Part shown: piece after piece, positions 36,504 to 43,594 of the stretch
Numbering within the stretch: position 1 is the stretch's first letter
Layout of the letters: the number at the start of each line of letters is the position of its first letter
Source: a virus
Strand: one strand, 5' to 3'
Virus record (IMG/VR): IMGVR_UViG_3300010160_000080
Location: 1-44,557 of that record
DNA: 44,557 bases
Made by a program: the position numbers and the translations under genes
Notes under the pieces: generated by a model
Told to the model about the DNA's origin: nothing
What the model saw: only the letters and a program-made list of their open reading frames with translations
Databases searched by the model: none

Positions 36504-37012
36504 TTATTACCTCTTGCAGCTTTGTTTATCTCATCTGTTGGTATAGGTGTTGTAGTAATAATCGTTGTATCTACTGACTTGCCACGTGCGGCAGCATCAT
36601 GTGCCTTGATAACTTCTATTGGAATGTCGCAACGGTCATTGTATTTGACGATTTCTTTATCAATGTACTTAATAACTTCATCCCCTTTTTCCTTGACTAT
36701 TTCTTTTTGTTTGATTATTTTTACAACTGTTTCAGTTGTAACTTTTACAGATTCCACCTTAGCTTCACTGATTTTCTTCTCTAATTCGGCAACTTTTTGT
36801 TTCCATTCAAAATCTACACCATAACCACCTATCAGATAGGTGCTACTAGTCAACAACAAAATACCTACAATTTGCATAATAATCGCATACTTACCAATTA
36901 TCGGGAATAATTTCAATACATAGCTACCTATGATAGCAAGCACTCCGGCTGACATTACACAAAAGATTGCGTTGATTATCCAACTGTCGGGTAAAAGATG
37001 TAGTATCCACAT
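36500..37012 (-). CDS. Inner-membrane spanin-like protein (i-spanin) with two membrane segments
   Basis: A 170-residue protein with start MWILHLLPDSWI at ATG 37012; an upstream TTG is rejected. Two hydrophobic spans (about 11-34, CVMSAGVLAIIGSYVLKL; about 40-62, IIMQIVGILLLTSSTYLIGG) are followed by a long coiled coil (WKQKVAELEKKISEAKVESV) and a C-terminal region with RCDIPIEVI. One span is usual in Rz; two is odd, and a holin-like role is possible. The lipoprotein gene overlaps its end, as in spanin pairs. The single Cys in RCDI may form dimers. Confidence 0.7.
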   Translation of the reverse strand: MWILHLLPDSWIINAIFCVMSAGVLAIIGSYVLKLFPIIGKYAIIMQIVGILLLTSSTYLIGGYGVDFEWKQKVAELEKKISEAKVESVKVTTETVVKIIKQKEIVKEKGDEVIKYIDKEIVKYNDRCDIPIEVIKAHDAAARGKSVDTTIITTTPIPTDEINKAARGNK

Positions 37013-37016
37013 AGAC

Positions 37017-38087
37017 TTATTTAGTGTAGGCAATTACTTTTTCTACTATATAGTCAACTTCTTCGTCAGTTAATTCAGGATATATTGGAAGACTTAATAC
37101 CCCTCTAGAAAGCATTACGCTAGTAGATAGCAAGTCAGGCTTAGATAAATTCTTCGCTGTAGGTAAATCGCCTAACACATATTCATAATGAACTTTACTG
37201 TCAATTCCATCAGTCAATAAATGAGTATGAAGACTATTTCGATCAGGTAAATATAACACAAACTTTTGATGTGCGTGAGGAGTTGGTGTATCAGATAAAC
37301 AAGTTAGTGGTAAGTCTCTGAATGCATCACACCAATATTTTGCTATCTTACCTCTACGCTTTTGCCATTCATCTATATACTTTGCTCTAACAAGAATCTG
37401 AGCACAATCCTGCTCACTCATCTTACTGTTAGTTCCTACATCATGAAATACAGGCTTGTTATTGTCTCTGTATGTTGCAGCGTACAAATACAGTTGTTCA
37501 TCGTTTGTGACAATTGCCCCACCGTTACCCGAACTTGGTAGATTTTTGGTAGGATCAAAACTTATTGCCATACCACTACCTACTTGCCCATCAGCTACTA
37601 GCCAATGTTGTGCCCCGTCAACAATAATACCATATGATCCTTCAATCCTATGTTGTTCCCATGGTTTCTTACCATAGAGTCCTACTAAACAATCAAAGCT
37701 AGCTGAACCAAATGATTTACTAAAATCAAGTATGCCATACTTATCAGTATCAACTAACTCAACATCCCATCCTGCATTTAAAAATGCATTTAATGTTGCA
37801 GGATATGTAAAATTAGGTAGACGAATTTTAGGAGTGGTGGTAATCATACCACGTGGTGGCACCCATATTGACTTTTTATATCGTGCAATAATTTCTAATG
37901 CTTGTGTACCACTATGTACTGTAATGGCATACTTTGTACTAGTACGATGTTTTAACCATTCCTCAAACGAACGGGTATAATGACCACCTACAAGTTGACC
38001 ATCTTTAAGGGCTCGGTGAGTTGCATCAAGCAACTCTGGACCAATGTTCTTATACTGTCTTGCTAGACCGAAGTGGGAGATTTGCAT
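37017..38087 (-). CDS. DegT/DnrJ/EryC1-family PLP sugar aminotransferase
   Basis: A 356-residue aminotransferase-fold enzyme. HSGTQALE (58-65) binds the cofactor phosphate, VDGAQHW (156-162) has the cofactor-ring Asp, and FDPTKNLPSSGNGG has the Schiff-base Lys K181. The family makes amino sugars from keto sugars, using Glu as donor. Here the gene sits with an epimerase, a small protein and an SGNH-like protein, so it likely helps make or alter a sugar for the virion or host surface. The length is near the usual 370-390. Its start overlaps the 69-aa gene by 38 bases. Confidence 0.85.
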   Translation of the reverse strand: MQISHFGLARQYKNIGPELLDATHRALKDGQLVGGHYTRSFEEWLKHRTSTKYAITVHSGTQALEIIARYKKSIWVPPRGMITTTPKIRLPNFTYPATLNAFLNAGWDVELVDTDKYGILDFSKSFGSASFDCLVGLYGKKPWEQHRIEGSYGIIVDGAQHWLVADGQVGSGMAISFDPTKNLPSSGNGGAIVTNDEQLYLYAATYRDNNKPVFHDVGTNSKMSEQDCAQILVRAKYIDEWQKRRGKIAKYWCDAFRDLPLTCLSDTPTPHAHQKFVLYLPDRNSLHTHLLTDGIDSKVHYEYVLGDLPTAKNLSKPDLLSTSVMLSRGVLSLPIYPELTDEEVDYIVEKVIAYTK

Positions 38088-38259
38088 TTTTTGCCCAAGC
38101 TATATACCCGCCGTTAGTAACAGACCACGGACAGTATTGTTCCCATAACAATTTTGATTGTTCGGTATTTTCTTTCATCAACTTGTCTATGTTAAGTCTA
38201 GATTTATATCCATCTAGAGACCAATCATGTGCTTTCAATGCAATTTCTAATTCATTCAT
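38050..38259 (-). CDS. Small protein between epimerase and aminotransferase
   Basis: A 69-residue protein: MNELEIALKAHDWSLDGYKS, then a helix, then YCPWSVTNGGYIAWAKN. The ATG overlaps the epimerase stop (ATGA) and its end overlaps the aminotransferase start by 38 bases. It has a compact, plausible sequence rich in Trp and Tyr, but no recognised domain. The sharing of transcript with two sugar enzymes suggests a helper or regulator, which is inference. Confidence 0.55.
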   Translation of the reverse strand: MNELEIALKAHDWSLDGYKSRLNIDKLMKENTEQSKLLWEQYCPWSVTNGGYIAWAKNANLPLRSSKTV

Positions 38260-39230
38260 TTTATTCTATTCTGCCAGTAACTTGATGTACTGAGCCACTC
38301 ATAATATCTTTCAAAGCCTTCTTCTACATCTACTTTAGGATCATATCCAAAGTCTCTACGAGCGGCATCAATATTCAATGCACCACGACTTGGGAAGTCA
38401 GCATCTTTATCTCTAACATTAATTGTGCCCTTACCTGCAATCTTCACAGCAAGATTTGCTGCATCAAGTAATGTTCTGCTATGACTCTTAGTAATGTTAT
38501 ATGTTTTGTTCTCTGTGTTGTCACTTAGTGCAGCACCAACAATACCATTTGCGGCATCTTCTACATATGTAAAGTCTAGTGTTTCGTTAGCACCATTAAC
38601 ATTCAATACACCGTCACGCATTGCTGTTAACATAAACTTAGCAATGACCCGATCCTCAACATCTAGTTCACCGTATACAGCACTTGGACGAATGATTGTA
38701 TGAACAAGATTAGTTCTGCGTGTGTAGTCTTTGACTAAATCTTCACCTGCCAGTTTCAATATACCATATTGACCTTGAGGTTTACAATCATAATCTTCTG
38801 TTACGTCATCGGTGAAGTCACCATAGACCATTGAACTACTGATATAGATGAATTTACGCACCTCATACTTATCGCTAGCTTCCAGCAAGTTGAGCAACCC
38901 TTCACTCATAACACGACTTCCCCAAGCAGGATTTGCGTTAACTACTTTTTGTCTTGGGAAGCTAGCCATATGTATAACTATCTCAGGCTGTTCTACATTG
39001 AAGATGTGGTCTACTGACGGAGCATCACAAATGTCTCTGTCATAGATATAACTATCTACCGCAATTTTTTTCCTACGCTCATCCATCAGGTAATCAATTT
39101 CATCTTGAGGAATGATTCCGTAGTTTGTTTTAGTATCCATGATAGATACTAAATGACCCATGTCTTGTAATCGTTTAACTACGTTGTGTCCGATAAGGCC
39201 CAATCCGCCCGTAACTAAAATACTGGTCAT
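38256..39230 (-). CDS. NAD-dependent sugar epimerase/dehydratase (extended SDR)
   Basis: A 324-residue extended short-chain dehydrogenase. The Rossmann motif TGGLGLIG is at 7-14; the substrate-site YISSSMVYG and QYGILK (catalytic Tyr and Lys of YxxxK) follow. It is about the size of GalE/WcaG-type enzymes (310-340 residues). These act on nucleotide sugars such as UDP- or GDP-sugars. The stop overlaps the 69-aa gene and the start overlaps the SGNH-like gene stop (ATGA), so the sugar cassette is one coupled unit. Confidence 0.9.
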   Translation of the reverse strand: MTSILVTGGLGLIGHNVVKRLQDMGHLVSIMDTKTNYGIIPQDEIDYLMDERRKKIAVDSYIYDRDICDAPSVDHIFNVEQPEIVIHMASFPRQKVVNANPAWGSRVMSEGLLNLLEASDKYEVRKFIYISSSMVYGDFTDDVTEDYDCKPQGQYGILKLAGEDLVKDYTRRTNLVHTIIRPSAVYGELDVEDRVIAKFMLTAMRDGVLNVNGANETLDFTYVEDAANGIVGAALSDNTENKTYNITKSHSRTLLDAANLAVKIAGKGTINVRDKDADFPSRGALNIDAARRDFGYDPKVDVEEGFERYYEWLSTSSYWQNRIK

Positions 39231-39952
39231 ATATATTGTTTTTCTTTTAAAAATGGAATAATAACGTGTTCTGTAAATGCTTTATGTTGAATATTGCTTG
39301 GGTGATTATTGTTTGGTTCTATAAAATCATTTGGTAGATGTTCTAGACACCATTCATGTTCTCCTATTATAGGCAAAAACTTATCCATATCCAATTGATT
39401 GTATAGATATGAAATTTCAGGATGAGACTTTACTCTATCTGGTAATACTTCAGCAGTGTATGTAGTCATAAAATATTTTATATTATGCTGTTTTAAGAAC
39501 CACTGCACTCTTAACATATGTTCTATTGTATAAATCAAAGATCCATCATACTCATGGAAAGTAGAATAATATTTGCGGGCGTATGTATTTCTCCAATGTC
39601 CGTTAAGAATTACCCAATGTCCAGGAGTATCTTTTACAAATTTGGTAGGATTTTCAATCCAAGGTTCATGTATATCAAAGTAAATATCTCCTGTATGATA
39701 AAAATCATGCCTGTCAGGTCCAGACCACATGATTCCAACCAACATATCTTCTGCCTTAGTTGTTTTTAATTCTTCGATTAATCTATATAATATTCTGCGA
39801 CTAATTAATCCGTTACCTTGCGAACCCATGGCTGTAGAAATGTGAATATACTCAGTATCTAATATACTTGATAGTTGCGCCGGCCATGTCTTTGTGAGGG
39901 GAGTAACACACTCACTAAAACTACAGCCTCCAGTTATTAATAGCTTACTCAT
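39227..39952 (-). CDS. SGNH-hydrolase-like protein (DUF6071-like)
   Basis: A 241-residue protein. It opens KLLITGGCSFSECVTPL, with GCSFS in place of the GDSL block, and ends with NNHPSNIQHKAF, where the HPS..H resembles block V of SGNH esterases. VGIMWSGPDRHDFY is in the place of block III. I recognise the pattern from phage and bacterial glycan clusters, where related proteins may add or remove acyl groups. Nucleophile S11 is likely, but Asp in block I is replaced by Cys. It is the first gene of the sugar cassette. Confidence 0.62.
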   Translation of the reverse strand: MSKLLITGGCSFSECVTPLTKTWPAQLSSILDTEYIHISTAMGSQGNGLISRRILYRLIEELKTTKAEDMLVGIMWSGPDRHDFYHTGDIYFDIHEPWIENPTKFVKDTPGHWVILNGHWRNTYARKYYSTFHEYDGSLIYTIEHMLRVQWFLKQHNIKYFMTTYTAEVLPDRVKSHPEISYLYNQLDMDKFLPIIGEHEWCLEHLPNDFIEPNNNHPSNIQHKAFTEHVIIPFLKEKQYI

Positions 39953-40274
39953 ATTTTAATTTCCAAAATGTTAATTGCTTATGTGTTAGATATGCTCTAA
40001 TCTGATAAGTGTGTTCATAATTGTATATATCATGATTACGATGCCAACTAGGTTTAGGATTAGAATTTTCCATTATCCATTTTCCTTGTTCTGTTTCTTG
40101 CCACTCATATATATATTGTGCTACAAACAAATCAGGATCTTCTACATCACTCATCTTAATTGTATGAACTACATATGTGATGGATACCATTTCTTCTCCG
40201 GTATCAGATAATTGTACCTGATACTTAGGTCTAGTGAATTCGTTAAACTGCCATTGTTGCTTTGATAGGGCCAT
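39945..40274 (-). CDS. Small hypothetical ending in FWKLKYE
   Basis: A 109-residue protein: MALSKQQWQFNEFTRPKYQ, ITYVVHTIKMSDVEDPDLF, a Trp-rich middle and ending YQIRAYLTHKQLTFWKLKYE. The ending, strand then FWxL, vaguely recalls the LRW-type array proteins at 13-15 kb. It starts inside the 3' end of thyA (32-base overlap) and its end overlaps the SGNH-like gene start by 8 bases. No catalytic or binding motif is seen. Confidence 0.55.
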   Translation of the reverse strand: MALSKQQWQFNEFTRPKYQVQLSDTGEEMVSITYVVHTIKMSDVEDPDLFVAQYIYEWQETEQGKWIMENSNPKPSWHRNHDIYNYEHTYQIRAYLTHKQLTFWKLKYE

Positions 40275-41142
40275 GACTTTGATAGTTTAATAGTTCGATA
40301 TCTTCCATCTTGAAATCGTTAATATCTTTGATATTAGTATTCAATTTCAATTGAGGTAATTCAAATGGTTTACGAGTTAGTTGTTCTTTAACCTGTTCAA
40401 CATGATTTTTATAGATATGTGTATCACCGGTTGATATGATAAGTTCACCAACTTTCAAATCACAGACTTGTGCAATCAAATGAGTGAGTAGTGCATAGCT
40501 AGCAATATTAAAAGGTAAGCCAAGAAAAACATCCACACTACGCTGATACATATGGCAAGATAATTCTTTATTTTTGTTGACATAGAATTGACTCATAACA
40601 TGACAAGGAGGTAGTGCCATTTGGTCTAACTCGCTTACGTTCCAAGCACTGAGAATGTGTCTGCGTCCGTTAGGATCGGTCTTCAAACCCTCAATGAGGT
40701 TTGATAGTTGGTCAACTTCCAGTCTGTCAACTGCGAGGCGTGTGCCACCTTTGTGCGCCGGTCCCATGTCATGTTCCGTACGGTATTTGTTCCAGCGGCG
40801 CCATTGTACCCCGTAGACACGACCGAGATCACCTTCAAATTTCGCTTTAGGTTTCCAGTATGAAGCAAGCGCATTTGGCGTCCAGATAGTAACCTTTCCT
40901 TCTGCACTACCGTGGGTAATCTCTGCCAATCTACGCTCATCAGATGAGCCTTCAATAAACCAGATAAGCTCACCTTTGCAAGCTTTCCATGCAAGCTTCT
41001 TAGTTGTGACAGCGGGAAAAGATTCACGCAAATCAAAGCGAATATTACGTCCAAACACACTAATGGTGCCCACGCCAGTTCTGTCATCTTTAAGTTCTCC
41101 GTTATCTAAAATATCTTGTAATAAGTCTAAGTATTGTTTCAT
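40243..41142 (-). CDS. thyA: Thymidylate synthase
   Basis: A 299-residue enzyme that makes dTMP from dUMP using methylenetetrahydrofolate. Features: DDRTGVGT at 19-26 (phosphate-binding Arg), the KKLAWKACKGELIWFIEG segment, DLGRVYGVQWRRW at 105-117, catalytic C180 in LPPCHVMSQF, QRSVDVFLGLPFNIASYALL, and a C-terminal ATMAV that closes over folate. E. coli ThyA is 264; an insert near 118-140 explains the extra length. The middle of the gene looks richer in G and C than neighbouring genes, which hints at transfer from a host. It supplies dTMP for phage DNA. Confidence 0.95.
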   Translation of the reverse strand: MKQYLDLLQDILDNGELKDDRTGVGTISVFGRNIRFDLRESFPAVTTKKLAWKACKGELIWFIEGSSDERRLAEITHGSAEGKVTIWTPNALASYWKPKAKFEGDLGRVYGVQWRRWNKYRTEHDMGPAHKGGTRLAVDRLEVDQLSNLIEGLKTDPNGRRHILSAWNVSELDQMALPPCHVMSQFYVNKNKELSCHMYQRSVDVFLGLPFNIASYALLTHLIAQVCDLKVGELIISTGDTHIYKNHVEQVKEQLTRKPFELPQLKLNTNIKDINDFKMEDIELLNYQSHGPIKATMAV

Positions 41143-41163
41143 GGTTGTATTATATCATGTAAT

Positions 41164-41193
41164 AAGAAAAGCCCCGAGTGTTCAGGGCTTTTT
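41164..41193 (-). terminator. Rho-independent terminator upstream of thyA
   Basis: Stem AAAAGCCC / GGGCTTTT with about 10 bases between arms and TTTTCTTATT after it on the minus strand. It follows the 98-aa gene stop (41201) by 8 bases. Thus thyA needs its own promoter or read-through. Confidence 0.78.
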
Positions 41194-41200
41194 GATTGGA

Positions 41201-41497
41201 TTAAAGTTTACCTAGTAGCCGATCAGTTTCTGGTTGTACAGTGTCTGCAATACTTTGAACATTCAGCACGAATTCTACACTCACAATCATGTCATCCAAT
41301 TCATCTAGTTTGCGACTAACAGCATTTTCTATTTCTTCCGGGTCTAATCCTTGTGATAGAAATTTTTGAATATTAATAGTCTGTTGTTTTTTACCTTGAA
41401 GTTTGATAATAAGCTTTTTAATAAATTGAACAGGTATTTTATTCTTCTCTACATCTTCAAGGATGTGCTCCCATTTGTTGATGAATTCTGGTGACAT
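41201..41497 (-). CDS. Conserved small helical phage protein
   Basis: A 98-residue helical protein: KWEHILEDVEKNKIPVQFIK, KKQQTINIQKFLSQGLDPEE and VLNVQSIADTVQPETDRLL are patterns I recognise across T4-like aquatic phages. No function is known to me. Its ATG shares bases with the upstream stop (TAATG), so it is coupled to the 221-aa gene, and a terminator follows. The even spread of charge suggests a soluble partner of a larger protein. Confidence 0.7.
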   Translation of the reverse strand: MSPEFINKWEHILEDVEKNKIPVQFIKKLIIKLQGKKQQTINIQKFLSQGLDPEEIENAVSRKLDELDDMIVSVEFVLNVQSIADTVQPETDRLLGKL

Positions 41498-42162
41498 TAG
41501 ACACTAACTTTTGCTCTAGTTTTTCTAACCTTCGTTGGTTTAACTTCTACTACCGGAACAGTATCAACTGTTGGGTCTAATGACTTGGCTTCATCTGTCA
41601 ATCGTTGTGCTTCTGCTAACAAACCTTTAGCTTCACGTTCCATACGTTGTGCTTGCTCTAGTCGTTGTTTTGCTAATGATGCATCACCAAGCAAATCACC
41701 GGTTGGTGTTACTGGGTTTTGATTGCCACGCATACGGCGTACAACATCAGCTGGATCTTGCATGCCACGGCTTGCATCCATCTCTTGTAATCGTTTAACA
41801 GCACTCTCCCCTTGTTGCATTTCATCCAAAATCTTGTTCAATTCGTTTAACCGAATTGTTTGATTTGGTGCAGGTGTCATAAGAATCAATGATGTTTGAA
41901 CCTTCTTCAACTGTCCTTCTAAATGCAGTACTTGTAAGATTGGTCTACCGTCTTTAGTATATGTACGGTTTAATGCATCAGCGAGATGTTCACTGTTTTG
42001 CCCAATATCTGAATCAATACATTTGATTAACGGATCGTGAATGTGCTGATTCAGTGTTTCTGTATATGTAACTAAACACATATGTGCTTCACCGGGCACT
42101 TCACGAAATACTACTGCGACCTTGCGATCACCATGCTTACCTACGTGACGTAAAAAACTCAT
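41497..42162 (-). CDS. Conserved phage protein with helical tail
   Basis: A 221-residue protein. The first 80 residues (HGDRKVAVVFREVPGEAHMC, TYTETLNQHIHDPLIKCI) form a strand-rich domain I recognise from T4-like phages without known function. A helical middle follows (RLNELNKILDEMQQGESAVK) and a long coiled coil with Ala, Glu and Arg (LAKQRLEQAQRMEREAKG). The tail is Lys/Val-rich (KPTKVRKTRAKVSV). AAGGAGAA precedes the ATG at 42162. A structural or chaperone role is possible. Confidence 0.68.
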   Translation of the reverse strand: MSFLRHVGKHGDRKVAVVFREVPGEAHMCLVTYTETLNQHIHDPLIKCIDSDIGQNSEHLADALNRTYTKDGRPILQVLHLEGQLKKVQTSLILMTPAPNQTIRLNELNKILDEMQQGESAVKRLQEMDASRGMQDPADVVRRMRGNQNPVTPTGDLLGDASLAKQRLEQAQRMEREAKGLLAEAQRLTDEAKSLDPTVDTVPVVEVKPTKVRKTRAKVSV

Positions 42163-42220
42163 ATTATTCTCCTTGAGTAACTATAGATATTTAATGCAAA
42201 TAAATGTACGTCAAATATTT

Positions 42221-42469
42221 TTAAGACCATCTTAGTTCAAAAAGAGTTGCTTCACTTGGATCTTCAAAATATATATTACCCAAAGAAGCAATAAATGCAA
42301 ACATATCACTAGTGTTAGTTGTTACAGAAAATCTGCCACGTAATTTGTTTAATACCCATTGCTTTGAATCCTCTGTTAATAATGTTGTTGCTATTACAAA
42401 GTGAGGCGGGGGATATTCTATTTCACGGTTACTAAACCATACAATAGGATCAATTTCGTAATCTATCAT
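42221..42469 (-). CDS. LRW-type small protein, distant member of the array family
   Basis: An 82-residue protein with start MIDYEIDPIVWFSNRE at ATG 42469, which overlaps the upstream TGA (ATGA); a longer ATG frame exists. It contains TEDSKQWVLNKLRGRF and ends GNIYFEDPSEATLFELRWS. The IYF, acidic turn, A-x-x-F-x-LRW end is the same as in array members 1, 2 and 4 at 14-15 kb, though 27 kb away. This supports a phage-wide paralog family. Function unknown. Confidence 0.65.
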   Translation of the reverse strand: MIDYEIDPIVWFSNREIEYPPPHFVIATTLLTEDSKQWVLNKLRGRFSVTTNTSDMFAFIASLGNIYFEDPSEATLFELRWS

Positions 42470-42885
42470 TTGGTTAATGCATCTAACATCTTGTACTTTT
42501 CCCATGCTTCAACTACACTAGGATTTGTACTTTGATTAGTGGGAACAACTTGCATCCATAATCCATGACCATAATTAGCTGGGTGACGATACGAACTACC
42601 GTATCGATCCCCTACAAAGGCGCGAGGTTGATGAATCCTACCACTATCCCATAAACGTGTTGCAAGTTCAATAACTTTCTCTACTGCATGGTCACCAAGT
42701 TCATATAGTTCGGGATTACTAGCATAGGGATTACCTTGACTATGATAAGACCCCACTACATCAATAAAATGTTCAAACTTAGGACAGTTAGTGCGTGTTA
42801 CAATGAACATAACCTCATCCTCGGACACTTCACCATTCATTAGGCTTGTCAAACATCCACCAAGACTTGTTCCAATATACATCAT
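42466..42885 (-). CDS. Conserved hypothetical phage protein (MYIGTSLGGC type)
   Basis: A 139-residue protein. MMYIGTSLGGCLTSLMNGEV, SEDEVMFIVTRTNCP and FIDVVGSYHSQGNPYA are patterns seen in many T4-like aquatic phages; no function is known to me. The G-T-S-L-G-G-C start could be a turn that places a reactive Cys. The second half is variable (VPTNQSTNPSVVEAW). ATGA overlaps link it to genes on both sides. Confidence 0.7.
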   Translation of the reverse strand: MMYIGTSLGGCLTSLMNGEVSEDEVMFIVTRTNCPKFEHFIDVVGSYHSQGNPYASNPELYELGDHAVEKVIELATRLWDSGRIHQPRAFVGDRYGSSYRHPANYGHGLWMQVVPTNQSTNPSVVEAWEKYKMLDALTK

Positions 42886-43259
42886 ACAATCATCTTTCTA
42901 TCTTGTTTAAGATAATCACTATAAACTTTTTTACCATTATTTCTAATCCATTCAACAATAGGTTGCGGATTGTCATTAAACGCTTCTTTCAATTCATCAT
43001 AAGCCATTGTGCTATTAAATTCATAAATCTCATAGGCACGTTGACAATTAACCCTTGCACGAAGGAGCATCATTTGCAAGGGAATGCCTGCAGGCTTTAA
43101 TGGATGTGTTGTTGATTCTTTAAGAATAGAAACAATTTTTTCTTTTTCCCAATCATTATGCTCCTTCATATGACTATCAACATCAAATAAACATTCAAGA
43201 CCAAGCATATCCCACATTGCTAGATAATGTTTAGTTTTGTTCTTTTTTGATAAGCGCAT
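42882..43259 (-). CDS. Conserved hypothetical phage protein
   Basis: A 125-residue basic helical protein (MRLSKKNKTKHYLAMWDMLG, CLFDVDSHMKEHND, PLQMMLLRARVNCQRAYEIY). The mix of Lys at the start and long helices fits nucleic-acid contact, but no motif confirms this. It is coupled by ATGA to the MYIGTSLGGC gene and begins inside the 3' end of the gene upstream (29-base overlap). The family is not recognised. Confidence 0.62.
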   Translation of the reverse strand: MRLSKKNKTKHYLAMWDMLGLECLFDVDSHMKEHNDWEKEKIVSILKESTTHPLKPAGIPLQMMLLRARVNCQRAYEIYEFNSTMAYDELKEAFNDNPQPIVEWIRNNGKKVYSDYLKQDRKMIV

Positions 43260-43476
43260 ATATCATCTCTGCTTTGTTGATTGCATCTGCTAATGAGGGT
43301 TCCGTCTCTGACAACTTGATAATATCTCGCCACTCATACCATCTAGTAACATAATTTCTTGAGTTATCTTCTTTAATCATTGTTCTGTTAGACGATCCAC
43401 TCTTGCGTGAGTAGACTGTCTTTCCACCGTCCGGACTTTCGTAGATAATTATTTCTTCACTGGACTTAATCATCAT
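43231..43476 (-). CDS. Small conserved phage protein (SPDGGKTVYSRK)
   Basis: An 81-residue protein. EEIIIYESPDGGKTVYSRKS is a beta-hairpin-like motif I recognise from small proteins of aquatic phages. It then has VTRWYEWRDIIKLSETEPSL, and ends in a helix. No enzyme motif. The start overlaps the end of the 42-aa membrane protein gene by 11 bases. Confidence 0.65.
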   Translation of the reverse strand: MMIKSSEEIIIYESPDGGKTVYSRKSGSSNRTMIKEDNSRNYVTRWYEWRDIIKLSETEPSLADAINKAEMIYALIKKEQN

Positions 43477-43594
43477 TATTGGTTAATGTCTGAAGTGCTA
43501 TTGTTAATAATCTAATAAAAACAAATACTACTGCACCCAATATTGCTACAATAAAACTATAGCCTGCAATTTCAAGTAAAAGTTCCATGATCAT
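43466..43594 (-). CDS. Small single-pass membrane protein (42 aa)
   Basis: A 42-residue protein read directly: MIMELLLEIAGYSFIVAILG, then AVVFVFIRLLTIALQTLTNN, then DD. Residues 9-34 are a strong membrane span. The ATG at 43594 overlaps the VWA gene stop (ATGA); a second ATG two codons in is possible. The stop overlaps the next gene by 11 bases. Tiny one-span phage proteins can be holins, antiholins or membrane anchors; which one is not shown. Confidence 0.65.
   Translation of the reverse strand: MIMELLLEIAGYSFIVAILGAVVFVFIRLLTIALQTLTNNDD

Noticed and set aside
40683-41087. 134-aa minus-strand frame inside thyA
   Set aside because: Alternative frame of a highly conserved enzyme; the length follows from the locally higher G+C.
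41149-41157. Extended -10 (TGATATAAT) before thyA as a promoter
   Set aside because: The box is real in sequence but there is no -35 at any allowed spacing, and the start would fall on the ATG; support is too weak to list as a feature.
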